Source: VAZQ01 sp963739175 (GTDB taxonomy: Bacteria; Pseudomonadota; Alphaproteobacteria; Rhizobiales; Xanthobacteraceae). From it: 64,000 bases of DNA. Location of the stretch: contig CAVTZH010000005.1 in NCBI GenBank assembly GCA_963739175.1, positions 186,001 through 250,000 on the forward strand. Reading direction: 5' to 3'. Positions 36,505 through 45,668 of this stretch are shown here, one piece after another (the first letter of the stretch is position 1; every line of letters begins with the position of its first letter). The notes under the pieces are model-generated. The model did not search any database. It saw only the letters and a list, made by a program, of their open reading frames with translations, and had not been told where the DNA came from. A program made the position numbers and the translations under genes.

Positions 36505-37482
36505 CTAGTTCGCCTTGATGTTGGCCGTTCGGATCACGCGTCCCCACTTTTCGGTTTCGTCGGCGATCAGCTTCTCGAAGCCGGCGGGCGGGCCCGCAAG
36601 CACGCCACCGCCAAGCTCCGCGAGCCGGGCTTTCATCTTGGGATCGGCAAAGGCGGCGTTGATCTCCTGGTTGAGCTTGTCGACGATCGCAGCGGGTGTG
36701 TTTTTAGGTGCGCCGATGCCCCACCAATTGCTTGCCTCATAACCGGGTATGAATTCAGCGACCGTGGGAAGATCGGGCAGGGCCTCCGAGCGTGATGTCG
36801 ACGTGACGGCGAGCGCGCGCACCTTGCCGGCCTTGATATATTCGATGGTCGACGGCACGGCGGAAAAGATCACCTGCACCTGTCCGCCGATGAGATCGGT
36901 CAACGCGGGGGCGGCGCCGCGATAGGGCACGTGCACCATCGGCGCGCCGCTCATCAGCTTGAACAGTTCGCCGGACAGGTGATTGGAGGAGCCGATGCCG
37001 GCCGACGCCATGTTGATCTTGTTCGGGTTGGCTTTGGCATAGGCGATGAATTCGGGAACGGTCTTGACCGGAAGCGGCAGGCTCACCGCCATCACGTTCG
37101 CAACGCGCAGAATGCCGGCGACCGGCGCGATGTCGCGCTGGAAGTCGAAATTGAGCTTGTCGTAGAGCGCGCCATTGGTCGCGGCTGCCGGTGAGATCGC
37201 CAGCAGCGTATGGCCATCGGCGTTGGCATTCGCGACCGCCTCGGTGGCGATATTGCCATTGGCGCCCGGCCGGTTCTCGACGACGAATTGCTGGCCGAGG
37301 CGATCCGACAGCCATTGACCGATCAGCCGCGCGACGATGTCGGTGGCGCCGCCGGCCGCAAGACCGACGATGATGCGCACCGGCCGGGACGGATAGGCTT
37401 GCGCCCATGCGCCGTGGGAAACGGCGGGCAGCGCGACAGCGCCCGCCGCCAACTGCAGAAATTGGCGGCGGGAGCTAATCAT
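36505..37482 (-). CDS. Bug-family tripartite tricarboxylate transporter substrate-binding protein (2 of 4 tandem)
   Basis: The 325-residue protein starts MISSRRQFLQLAAGAVALPA (ATG 37482) and has the Bug hallmarks AYPSRPVRIIVGLAAGGATD, NRPGANGNIATEAVANANADGHT and HVPYRGAAPALTDLIGGQVQ. The leader and core are close to the neighbour at 35476, so the two are recent paralogues. Its start is 2 nt from the stop of the upstream receptor, which indicates translational coupling. Confidence 0.9.
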   Translation of the reverse strand: MISSRRQFLQLAAGAVALPAVSHGAWAQAYPSRPVRIIVGLAAGGATDIVARLIGQWLSDRLGQQFVVENRPGANGNIATEAVANANADGHTLLAISPAAATNGALYDKLNFDFQRDIAPVAGILRVANVMAVSLPLPVKTVPEFIAYAKANPNKINMASAGIGSSNHLSGELFKLMSGAPMVHVPYRGAAPALTDLIGGQVQVIFSAVPSTIEYIKAGKVRALAVTSTSRSEALPDLPTVAEFIPGYEASNWWGIGAPKNTPAAIVDKLNQEINAAFADPKMKARLAELGGGVLAGPPAGFEKLIADETEKWGRVIRTANIKAN

Positions 37483-37484
37483 GA

Positions 37485-38474
37485 TCAGTCGCCCTTGATC
37501 TTGGCCGCCTTGATGATCGGCCACCACGTCGCGATTTCAGCCTTATGCAGCGCCGTCACCGCCTGCGGCGTCTGCTGCTCGCGCGGAAACGGGTCGAGCC
37601 CGAACTCGGCAAGCCGCGCGCGCACGCCTGCGTCGGCGAGGGCTTCAACCGCCGCGGCGTTGAGGCGGTCGACCATCGGCTTCGGCGTGCCTTTGGGCGC
37701 CAGGAACGCAAACCACGCCGAGAAATGGAATCCGGGAAGCCCGGCTTCGTCGGTCGTGGGCACGTTGGGCGCGCTTGCGAGCCGGCTCTTGGCGGCAAGG
37801 GCGTAAACCTTGATCGTGCCGGCGCGCAGTTGCGGCACCACGGTCGCCGGCGCGTCGACCATCATGTCGATCTGCCCGGCGACCAGGTCCTGCATCGCCG
37901 GACCGCCGCCGCGATAGGGCACATAGCCGAAGCGGGTGCCGGTCAGGTTCTGGAAGAAGACGGCCCCGACATGCGGCGGGCTGCCGGCGCCGGCCGTTCC
38001 GGCGCTGGCCTTGTCCGGGTTCGCCTTGAGCCAGGCGATGAATTCCTTCAGGTCGTTCGCCGGGTTCGCCTTCTTGGCGACGATGAAGTGCGGGTTGCTC
38101 GCCAAGAGCGTGATCGGCTCGAAGTCGGTCTGCACGTCGTAGGGCAGGGAATAGATGACAGGATTCACCACCTGCGTGCTGGAGATGCCCATGCCGAACG
38201 TGTAGCCGTCCGGCGCCGCGCGCGCGACGCGGCCGACGCCGATTGAGCCGCCGGCGCCGGGCACATTCTCGATCACCACCGTCTGGCCGAGCGAGGTGCG
38301 CATGCGCTCGGCCAGGATGCGCCCGACCGTGTCGGCCGGGCCGCCGGCCGCGAACGGCACGATCATGGTGATCTGGCGCGACGGATAGCTTTGCGCGCAA
38401 GCCAGCCGCGAAGCAGCAGGCAACGCCGCCGCTCCCGCGGCGAGATGCAGGAAGTGACGGCGGGGAAGCTTCAT
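37485..38474 (-). CDS. Bug-family tripartite tricarboxylate transporter substrate-binding protein (3 of 4 tandem)
   Basis: The 329-residue protein has the leader PRRHFLHLAAGAAALPAASR and core QSYPSRQITMIVPFAAGGPAD, NVPGAGGSIGVGRVARAAPDGYT and YVPYRGGGPAMQDLVAGQID. It is the most divergent of the four tandem receptors, so it may bind a different carboxylate. Its start is 4 nt after the stop of the upstream receptor and no separate RBS is evident. Confidence 0.9.
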   Translation of the reverse strand: MKLPRRHFLHLAAGAAALPAASRLACAQSYPSRQITMIVPFAAGGPADTVGRILAERMRTSLGQTVVIENVPGAGGSIGVGRVARAAPDGYTFGMGISSTQVVNPVIYSLPYDVQTDFEPITLLASNPHFIVAKKANPANDLKEFIAWLKANPDKASAGTAGAGSPPHVGAVFFQNLTGTRFGYVPYRGGGPAMQDLVAGQIDMMVDAPATVVPQLRAGTIKVYALAAKSRLASAPNVPTTDEAGLPGFHFSAWFAFLAPKGTPKPMVDRLNAAAVEALADAGVRARLAEFGLDPFPREQQTPQAVTALHKAEIATWWPIIKAAKIKGD

Positions 38475-38478
38475 GCGA

Positions 38479-39405
38479 TCAGCTCAGCGCCGCGCCGGAG
38501 AGCTTGATCACCTTCGCCCATTTCGCGGTTTCGTCCGCGATCAGCTTGCCGAAATCCGCCGCCGAGCCGGTAACGACCGTGCTGCCGCCATCGGCCAGGT
38601 GCGCCGCGAGCGTCGGATCGGAGAGCGCCGCGTTGATCTCCCCATTGAGCCGCTCGACGATGGCGGCGGGCGTGTTCCGTGGCGCGCCGATGCCAAACCA
38701 GGTGTCGGCCGCATCGTTCGGCGCAAAGTCTGCCAAGGCGCGCAGTTCGCCGCTCTTGATATAGCTGCGCGCGGAGGTGAGGGCCGGGAAGTACACATCT
38801 GCCCGTCCCGCGATGAGATCGGCATAGGCGCCGGCGCCGCCGCGATAGGCGACATGAACCATGCGCGTGCCGGTCTCCATCTGGAACAGTTCGCCAGCGA
38901 GATGGGTTGCGGTGCCGACGCCGGCCGAGGCCATGGTCAGCTTGCCGGGATCGGCCTTGGCGAGCGCGATGAATTCCGAAACCGTCCGGGCCGGAACCGA
39001 TGGGTTCACCAGCATGACATTGGGGGAGCGCACAACGGTGGCGACCGGCGCGATATCGCGGCGGAAATCGAAGCCGAGCTTGTCGTAGAGCGTTGCATCG
39101 ATTGCGCTGGAGGGGCCGACCATGAGCAGCGTGCGGCCGTCGGGCGCCGCATTCACAACCGCCTCGGTGGCGACGTTGCCGCCGGTGCCCGTCCGGTTAT
39201 CGACCATAAATTCCTGACCGGTGCGTTCCGACAGCGATCGGGCCAGCAGACGCGCAACGATGTCCGGCGAGCTGCCGGGGGCGAACCCGACCACAATGCG
39301 CACCGGCTGCGACGGATCGGTTGCCGCCCATGCGAAACGTGAGATGGCGGGGGCTACCGCAGCACCGGCGGCCAGCCGGACGAACGTACGGCGGGGAAGC
39401 GTCAT
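38479..39405 (-). CDS. Bug-family tripartite tricarboxylate transporter substrate-binding protein (4 of 4 tandem)
   Basis: The 308-residue protein starts MTLPRRTFVRLAAGAAVAPA and has TDPSQPVRIVVGFAPGSSPD, NRTGTGGNVATEAVVNAAPDG and HVAYRGGAGAYADLIAGRAD. AAGGGAGGATCTG precedes ATG 39405, a strong RBS, so this is the first gene of the leftward receptor-ubiD unit. It is divergent from the FAH-family gene across about 200 bp, which must hold both promoters. Confidence 0.9.
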   Translation of the reverse strand: MTLPRRTFVRLAAGAAVAPAISRFAWAATDPSQPVRIVVGFAPGSSPDIVARLLARSLSERTGQEFMVDNRTGTGGNVATEAVVNAAPDGRTLLMVGPSSAIDATLYDKLGFDFRRDIAPVATVVRSPNVMLVNPSVPARTVSEFIALAKADPGKLTMASAGVGTATHLAGELFQMETGTRMVHVAYRGGAGAYADLIAGRADVYFPALTSARSYIKSGELRALADFAPNDAADTWFGIGAPRNTPAAIVERLNGEINAALSDPTLAAHLADGGSTVVTGSAADFGKLIADETAKWAKVIKLSGAALS

Positions 39406-39607
39406 CAGATCCTCCCTTGTCATCGCGCAATGCGCGCGTTGGACGCTCATGTTCCCTGAGCGCTTTAGTTTTCAAAAATACATCGCGGCTTCACGGGAAG
39501 GAAGGGTCAAAAAGGCGATCAGCAACGAAATGCGAATCGGCTCTTGATCACATCCGTCCTCCGGGACTAGCGTGTCGCACCGACAAAAAAGTCCAAGGGA
39601 GGACGCC

Positions 39608-40546
39608 GTGAAGATCCTGTTTTTCGATGATTTCCGGCTTGGTGTGCTCAAGGATGACGTCGTCGTGGACGTCATGGATGCGGTCAAGGACGTGCCGCAA
39701 CTCGGGCCGCACGACCTGATCAATGGTGTCATCGAACGCTGGGGCGATTACCGCAATAGGATCGAGCAGGCGGCCGGCCGCGGCCGCTCCATTCCGCTCG
39801 ACAAGGTGACGATCCGTCCGCCGCTGCCGCGCCCGATCAATATCGACTGCATGGCGGTGAACTACATGGAGGACGGCACCCGCAAGGAAGCGGCGCCGAT
39901 CAATGCGTTCCTGAAATCGCCGAATTGCGTGCTGCCAACCGGGGGTACGATGGTGCTGCCGGACGTGCCGGCGACCCACTTTGAAGGCGAGGCCGAGCTT
40001 GCGGTGATCATCGGCAAGCGCGGCGCGAACATCAAAGCCGCCGACGCGATGAGCTACGTCTTCGGCTACACCAACTTCATCGACGGCTCCGCGCGTGGCC
40101 TGAAGCCGCCGGGCAACACCTTCTATCAGATGAAGTCGCGCGACACCTTCGCCCCGATGGGGCCGTACATCGTTACCGCCGACGAGATCAAGGATCCGCA
40201 CAAGCTGCAGGTGCGGCTGTGGAACAATGGAACGCTGAAGCAGAACTACAACACCGACGACATGGCGAACAAGATCCCGCGCTGCATCGAGTTCGTCAGC
40301 GCCATCCACGGACTGGAGCCGGGCGATGTGCTCGCCACCGGCACCAATCACCGCGGCCTGCATGCTTTCCAGAACGGTGACAAAGTCGAACTCGAGATCG
40401 ACGGGCTCGGCCGCTTGCGCGTCGACGTGAAGGACGACCTCAAGCGCACCTGGCCCCGCGACACGCGGCTCGAATGGGAGACCAAGGGCGGCAAGGGCGG
40501 ATACGCGCCGCAGGCGACCGGCCGTTACGCGCCGACGCCGGGCTAG
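39608..40546 (+). CDS. Fumarylacetoacetate hydrolase family protein
   Basis: The 312-residue protein has the FAH fold with metal ligands in HFEGEAELAVIIGK (Glu, Glu) and YTNFIDGSARG (Asp), plus SRDTFAPMGPYIVTADEI and GDVLATGTNHRGL. Members cleave or hydrate 2-oxo acids and acylpyruvates from aromatic ring cleavage. GTG 39608 follows GGGAGGACGCC and starts the conserved KILFFDDFRLGV. Divergence from the Bug receptor/UbiD unit suggests they belong to one catabolic pathway. Confidence 0.9.
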   Translation: MKILFFDDFRLGVLKDDVVVDVMDAVKDVPQLGPHDLINGVIERWGDYRNRIEQAAGRGRSIPLDKVTIRPPLPRPINIDCMAVNYMEDGTRKEAAPINAFLKSPNCVLPTGGTMVLPDVPATHFEGEAELAVIIGKRGANIKAADAMSYVFGYTNFIDGSARGLKPPGNTFYQMKSRDTFAPMGPYIVTADEIKDPHKLQVRLWNNGTLKQNYNTDDMANKIPRCIEFVSAIHGLEPGDVLATGTNHRGLHAFQNGDKVELEIDGLGRLRVDVKDDLKRTWPRDTRLEWETKGGKGGYAPQATGRYAPTPG

Positions 40547-40576
40547 GCGCTGGCTAGTCACGGTTTCAACCTGTAG

Positions 40577-40610
40577 CCCGGATGTCGCAAAGCGACATCC
40601 GGGATTCTTT
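40577..40610 (+). terminator. Strong intrinsic terminator (REP-like GTAGCCCGGATG element)
   Basis: CCCGGATGTCGC at 40577-40588 pairs over 12 bp with GCGACATCCGGG at 40592-40603 around AAA, followed by ATTCTTTTTTC. It is 30 bp after the FAH stop. The GTAGCCCGGATG start is also typical of dispersed repeats in related genomes. Confidence 0.85.
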
Positions 40611-40691
40611 TTTCAGGCGCTCGTTCGATCCGGATCGCGCCGCTATTGTTCTGCCGACCAGTCCAACAGCTAGCGTCCTGGGGAGCACTGC

Positions 40692-42099
40692 ATGCGAAAA
40701 CTGAGTTGGCTCTCGTGTTTGTTGCTCGGTCTGATCGTGTCTGTGCCGCCGGCCTGGTCGCAAGGCGGGCAGAAATGGGTGGTGAGCTGGGTCGCTTCTG
40801 CGCAAGGACCCTATCCGATGGGCAACACGTCGGCTCAGCCGGATCAGCGCTTCGCCTTTCCCGCGCCAGCAACGGGCGCGAAGGATCAGACGATCCGCCT
40901 GATTGTCCGTCCCAGCACTTGGGGACAGCAGACCCGACTGCGTTTCACCAACGTGTTCGGCACCAAGCCGGTCACCTTTGACGACGTTTATGTCGGCCTG
41001 CAGCTCGGCGGTCCCGCCGTTGTCACGGGCACCAACCGGCCGGTCACGTTCGGTGGCAAAGGCACGGTTACCATCGCGCCGGGAGACTCGGTGTGGAGCG
41101 ACGCCGTCGCACTCGACTTCGTGCGTGATCCGGCAGCCACGGATCTTGCAGGCCGCAAGCTTGCGGTCAGCTTCCATATCGTCGGCGAAAGCGGACCGAT
41201 GACCTGGCACGGCCGGGCGCTGACCACGTCCTATGTCAGCCCGCCAGGAAGTGGATCGCACGGGAAGTCGGAGCAGGAAGCGGCGTTTCCCTACGGCACC
41301 TCGTCGTGGTTCTTTCTCAATGCCGTCGACATGATGTCGCCTGCCGACAGCTTCGCGATCGTCACACTGGGAGATTCGATCACGGCCGGCACGGCGTCGA
41401 CCATGAACGGCGACGATCGGTGGCCGGACGTGTTGGCGCGGCGCCTGCGTGCGATCTACGGCAATCGCGTTGCTGTCGTAAACGCCGGCATCGGCGGCAA
41501 TCAAGTGACGGGACCGGTGGAATACAGTGCGGCAAAGCCGTTCGCCGGTGGACCGTCCGCAAAGATGCGGCTTGAGCGCGACGTGCTCGAATTGTCGGGC
41601 GTCACGCATATGATCTGGCTCGAAGGGATCAACGACTTCAGCAAGAACGGCAACGCGCCACTGGAAAAGGTGCGGGATGGGATGAAGGAGATCGTCAGCA
41701 CAGATTCGTGCGCGGCGGGCCGACCTGCGCATTATCGGCGCGACCGTCATTACGGCGCTTGGTAGCTCCAGTGCTGCGCATGGCTTTGCGGAACAGGACC
41801 AGAAGCGCCGAGCGCTGAATGATTTTATCCGTGGTTCCGGGCTGTTTGATGCGGTGATCGACTTCGACAAGGCCACGATCGATCCGGAAACGGGAGGCCT
41901 CAAGCCTGAGTTCGTCCCCGACAGCACGATCGGACATGCGGGCGACAAGCTGCATCCGAACCGAGCCGGCTATCTGGCCATGGGCATGGCCATTGAGCTC
42001 GATCTGTTCCGGCCGAAAAGACCAATGACGGTCAGTTCAGCACGCCGACGATCGCGCCGATCAGGCAGGTCGCCAGCGTGCCCGATACGATGGACCTGA
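40692..42099 (+). CDS. Secreted SGNH/GDSL hydrolase (frameshifted as sequenced)
   Basis: A signal peptide (to about PAWSQG) and a beta-rich N-terminal domain of about 190 residues precede the SGNH domain: block I VTLGDSITAGTAS with the nucleophile Ser, NAGIGGNQVTG, the block III region GINDFSKNG and the catalytic DKLHPNRAGY. At about 41700 one extra base shifts the frame; without it IVSQIRARRADLRIIGATVI continues. Such hydrolases remove acyl groups from polysaccharides or lipids. The corrected frame runs to 42099, overlapping the 3' end of the convergent transporter gene, so its true end is uncertain. Confidence 0.82.
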
Positions 42100-43283
42100 G
42101 CCCGAGCGCGACGATGTCGTCGCGCCGCTCGGGCACCATCGTGGCCATGCCGCCGATCATGATGCCGAGCGAGCCGAAATTGGCGAAGCCGCACATCGCG
42201 TAGAGCATGATCAGGCGCGAGCGCGCATCGAGCGCGTCGGGCGGCGAGCTTCGACAGCTCCACATAGGCGATCAGCTCGTTGAGGATGGTCTTGATGCCC
42301 ATCAGGCTGCCGGCGGTCTGCGCCTGATCCCAGGGTATCCCCATCAGCCAGGTGATCGGCGCCATGATCCATCCAAGCATGCGCTGCAGCGAGAGCGGCG
42401 CGCCGGCGACATCGGGGAGGAGACCGAGGATAGCGTTGCCGAGGTAGACCAGCGCGACCAGCACGATCAGCATGGCGACGATGGTCAGCAGCAGCTCCAG
42501 CCCGGCGACGGTGCCTTTCACGATCGCGTCCATGGTCGACGATGCGACTGGCTCCGGCTCGATAAGATCGCCGCTGGTCTGCCGTTCGGTGGTTTCCGGC
42601 ACCATGATCAGGCTGATCAGGATCGCGGCCGGCGCGCCCAGCACCGAGGCGACCACAAGATGCGCGCCCGCGTCGGGGATGATCGGGCCGAGGATGGTGG
42701 CATAGAGCACCAGCACGGTGCCGGCGATGCCGGCCATGCCGCCGGTCATCACGATGAACAGCTCGGTGCGCGTCAGCCGCGCCAGATAAGGGCGGATGAA
42801 CAGCGGCGCCTCGACATGGCCGACGAAGATGTTGGTCGCGGTCGCAAGCCCGACCGCGCCGCCGACGCCGATGGTCCGCTCCAAAGCCCAGGAGAAGCCG
42901 CGCACGAGGGGAGGGAGGACGCGCCAGTAGAACAGGACCGTGGTGAGCACGCTCATCACCAGCAGCACCGGCAGCGCCTGCATGGCGAGCACGAATTCGG
43001 CGCCCGGCGTCTTCAGGTCGTAGGGCAGGGGCCCGCCGCCGAGATAGCCGAACACGAACGTGGTGCCGGCACGCGTCGCGGCGGCGATCGCGCCAACCGC
43101 CTGGTTCACATAGGCGAAGGCGGCGGCGATCTGCGGGATCTTGAGCAGCAGCACCGCGACGATGATGGTGAGGGCGAGCGCGAGGCCGACCTGCTTCCAG
43201 GCGACCGCGCCGCGGCGCTCGCTGACAAGCCAGGCGATCGCGAGCAGGCCCACGACGCCCAAGGCCGATTGAAGTTGCAGCAT
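42032..43283 (-). CDS. nupC: Concentrative nucleoside transporter (NupC/CNT family), frameshifted as sequenced
   Basis: The multi-helix protein shows the CNT features: an N-terminal helical part, FVFGYLGGG, the core AILVMTGGMAGIAGTVLVLYA-like segment with NIFVGHVEAPLFIRPY, and IKTILNELIAYVELS. At 42239-42241 a GGG run (CCC on the coding strand) has one base too many; removing it continues as DALDARSRLIMLYAMCGFAN to the stop at 42032. CNTs import nucleosides with Na+ or H+. It is convergent with the SGNH hydrolase. Confidence 0.87.
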
Positions 43284-43353
43284 GCCCCCGCAAGCCCAAA
43301 GGATTCGCGGGGGATTGTAGCGGCTCCGGCGGAAAATACCGCCGGAATGTACG

Positions 43354-43776
43354 CTAAGCCGCTGCGGTTTGTGGCGCTCGTCCGTAGGAGAACGCCAGCG
43401 CGATCAGCGGACTGACGATGAGATACTGAACCGCGACGAACGCCGTCTCGATCAGGACAAAGCCCTGCACGTCGGCCATCAGGTGCTTGGCGCCGATCGG
43501 CAGCACCAGGAAGCTCCAGGCGAGCGGGAAGGCCAGGCCTGAGAATTTCACCGCGCCGCGCAGCACCGGCTCGCCGGAGAACAGGCGGTTGTAGAGGTAG
43601 GCCCAGATGACGCTCTGGATCGCCATCGACGTCACACCCAAGGAGAAGGCCATGTCCGGGCGATAGACCAGCAGCGACGCGTAGTAATTCTTGAAGATAA
43701 CCAGGTGCCAGAGATAGCCGAGCGGGAAGGTCGGCACGATGTAGGCGAGAGCGGCGAGCAGGAAGCGCGTCGTCAT
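43354..43776 (-). CDS. Four-helix membrane protein of unknown function
   Basis: The 140-residue protein has hydrophobic helices near residues 4-22, 45-62, 80-98 and 108-130 and an HxxxF-containing N-terminal region (YLWHLVIFKNYY). It looks like DUF1761/DUF2177-type small membrane proteins, but I cannot place it firmly. It lies 12 bp after the GST gene on the same strand and is probably cotranscribed with it. Confidence 0.65.
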   Translation of the reverse strand: MTTRFLLAALAYIVPTFPLGYLWHLVIFKNYYASLLVYRPDMAFSLGVTSMAIQSVIWAYLYNRLFSGEPVLRGAVKFSGLAFPLAWSFLVLPIGAKHLMADVQGFVLIETAFVAVQYLIVSPLIALAFSYGRAPQTAAA

Positions 43777-43788
43777 GGCCGGTCCCTC

Positions 43789-44454
43789 CTAGTTCACGGG
43801 CGCCGGCGCATGTTTCTCGAATGGCGCCATGTGAGCGGCCATCGCCCGTTGGAAGGCAGGACGCGCTTCGCAGCGCAGCCGGTAGGCCTCCAGCGGCGGG
43901 ATCTGCGTGACCACATCGGTGTGGCGCAGGACGCGCAACACGGTGACCATCAGGATGTCGGCCGCGGTGAAGCGATCCTCGAGATAATCGCGTCCCTTGA
44001 AGCGGTCCGCCAGCAGTGCCAGCCGGGCCTTCGCCGCCTGTTCGACCGCGGGGCGGCGCAGCTTTCCCCATTCCGCGTCGCGATGGAACAGATCGATTTC
44101 GGCCAATGCCGACACGCGCGGCTCGATCGAGTTCAGCGCAGCGAACGCCCAGCACGTCACGCGCGCGCGTCCCGCCGGATCGGATGGCATCAGAGCTTCC
44201 GAACGCTCTGCGATGTGCAGCACGATGGCGCCGGATTCGAACAAGGGCACCTCGCCATCCTCGAGCGCCGGGATTTGCCCAAACGGCTGCAATGCGCGGT
44301 AGCTCTCGGTCGACTGATCCTCCGGCCCGATCAGCCGCTCTTCATAGGGGAGGCCGGCTTCTTCCAGCGCCCAACGCACGCGAAAGTCACGCGCCAAGCC
44401 CTGCGCGAACGGCGGTACCCAGCGAAATGCGCTTACTTTGATCGATGTTTCCAC
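43789..44454 (-). CDS. Glutathione S-transferase family protein
   Basis: The 221-residue protein has the thioredoxin-fold N-domain with FGQIPALEDGEVPLFESGAI (the cis-Pro and Glu-Ser glutathione-binding residues) and the helical C-domain with FTAADILMVTVL. It probably conjugates or reduces electrophiles. It is divergent from the HxlR regulator, with duplicated operator sequences in the gap, so that regulator very likely controls it. Confidence 0.88.
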   Translation of the reverse strand: METSIKVSAFRWVPPFAQGLARDFRVRWALEEAGLPYEERLIGPEDQSTESYRALQPFGQIPALEDGEVPLFESGAIVLHIAERSEALMPSDPAGRARVTCWAFAALNSIEPRVSALAEIDLFHRDAEWGKLRRPAVEQAAKARLALLADRFKGRDYLEDRFTAADILMVTVLRVLRHTDVVTQIPPLEAYRLRCEARPAFQRAMAAHMAPFEKHAPAPVN

Positions 44455-44470
44455 GACATCCCTCCATTAA

Positions 44471-44519
44471 TTGCATTTTGCAAGTTAACCGTAGCATATG
44501 AGTTGCATTTTGCAAGTTA
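44471..44519. promoter_or_regulatory. Two identical 17-bp operators in the GST/HxlR divergent promoter
   Basis: TTGCATTTTGCAAGTTA occurs at 44471-44487 and exactly again at 44503-44519. Each holds the palindrome TTGCA-TTT-TGCAA. The copies are 32 bp apart, about three helical turns, so two regulator dimers would bind the same face. They lie 17-65 bp upstream of GST and 40-88 bp upstream of the HxlR gene. Confidence 0.85.
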
Positions 44520-44558
44520 TCAAACGACCTGATATCACAGGTTTTCTTTGGAGGTTCG

Positions 44559-45005
44559 ATGAGTGACGGCCGCAAGCGGCGGCTCTCCGGCTGCCCGATC
44601 GACTATGCGCTCGATTTTTTCGGCGACCGCTGGACCTTGCTCGTGATCCGCGACCTGCTGTTCGCGCGGAAGCGGCATTTCAAGGAGTTGATGGAGTCGC
44701 CGGAACGCATCGCGTCGAACATCCTGACCGCCCGGCTCAAGAAGCTCGAAGAGCGCGGCTTGATCGCGCGCTGTCCCGATCCCCACAACCGCAAGCAGGT
44801 GATCTACAGCCTGACCGAAAAGGGCCGCGATCTCACGCCCGTGCTTGTCGAGATGATCCGGTGGGGTGGGCAGCACGATCCGAATTCGCTCTGTCCCAAG
44901 AGCCTCGTCGCGCGTCTTACCCGCGACAACGATCGGCTCATCGCCGACATGCGCGCGGCCATGAGCGGCGCAGTCCGCAAGGTGAAGGCGAAGGCACGCC
45001 GCTGA
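44559..45005 (+). CDS. HxlR-family transcriptional regulator
   Basis: The 148-residue winged-helix protein has the HxlR core: GCPIDYALDFFGDRWTLLVI, FKELMESPERIASNILTARL, and KKLEERGLIARCPDPHNRKQ with VIYSLTEKG. The Cys before the first helix is the conserved HxlR Cys that can sense electrophiles in homologues. It is divergent from the GST gene and probably binds the duplicated TTGCA palindromes between them, controlling both. Start ATG 44559 follows TTGGAGG. Confidence 0.92.
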   Translation: MSDGRKRRLSGCPIDYALDFFGDRWTLLVIRDLLFARKRHFKELMESPERIASNILTARLKKLEERGLIARCPDPHNRKQVIYSLTEKGRDLTPVLVEMIRWGGQHDPNSLCPKSLVARLTRDNDRLIADMRAAMSGAVRKVKAKARR

Positions 45006-45081
45006 CTTTGCCACAGCCTCAGTTTGGCCATCGCAATGCAGGAGAGGACGTCGGCTTCGGAGTGTCAGCTGGGAGGACGGC

Positions 45082-45666
45082 GTGGATGTTCCAACAATCA
45101 GAGCGTTGACGCCGGTTGAGGAAGGCGCCGCGATCGCAACGATCGTCTTGGCCTTTGCCGCCGATCCGATGACGCGGTGGACGTGGCCGAACCCGGATCA
45201 ATATCTGGCGGCGATGCCGCGGATGGCGCGTGCCTTCGGGGGGCGTGCGTTCGCGCAGGGCAGCGCGCTTGCGACCGATGGCTACACCGGCGTAGCGCTG
45301 TGGCTGCCGCCCGGCGTCGGGCCCGACGAGGACGGCCTCAGCGCGGTGATGCAAAGCACCGTGGCGCCTTCAAAGCTCCAGGATGGCGCCGGAATATTCG
45401 AACAGATGGCGGCGTATCATCCACACGAGCCGCATTGGTATCTGCCGCTGATCGGCGTCGATCCTGCGTATTTCGGGCAGGGACACGGCGACGCGCTGAT
45501 GACGCATGCGCTGGCGCGCTGCGACCGCGAGCGCGTGCCCGCCTATTTGGAATCCAGCAATCCGCGCAACATCTCGCTCTACCGGCGCCACGGCTTCGAG
45601 CCGCTCGGCACGATCCAGGTCGGCACGTCGCCGCCGCTGGTGCCGATGCTGCGGAAGCCGCGGTGA
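45082..45666 (+). CDS. GNAT-family N-acetyltransferase
   Basis: The 194-residue protein has the GNAT acetyl-CoA motif region LIGVDPAYFGQGHGDALM (with QGHGDA as the pyrophosphate loop) and YLESSNPRNISLYRRHGF. The substrate is unknown. GTG 45082 follows GGGAGGACG. It is convergent with the SDR gene, whose stop is 3 bp away. Confidence 0.85.
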   Translation: MDVPTIRALTPVEEGAAIATIVLAFAADPMTRWTWPNPDQYLAAMPRMARAFGGRAFAQGSALATDGYTGVALWLPPGVGPDEDGLSAVMQSTVAPSKLQDGAGIFEQMAAYHPHEPHWYLPLIGVDPAYFGQGHGDALMTHALARCDRERVPAYLESSNPRNISLYRRHGFEPLGTIQVGTSPPLVPMLRKPR

Positions 45667-45668
45667 GG

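Noticed and set aside
42207..43415. Long plus-strand open frame opposite the nucleoside transporter
   Set aside because: Its composition (Arg, Asp, His, Gln rich) and full overlap with a recognised membrane protein gene show it is a shadow.
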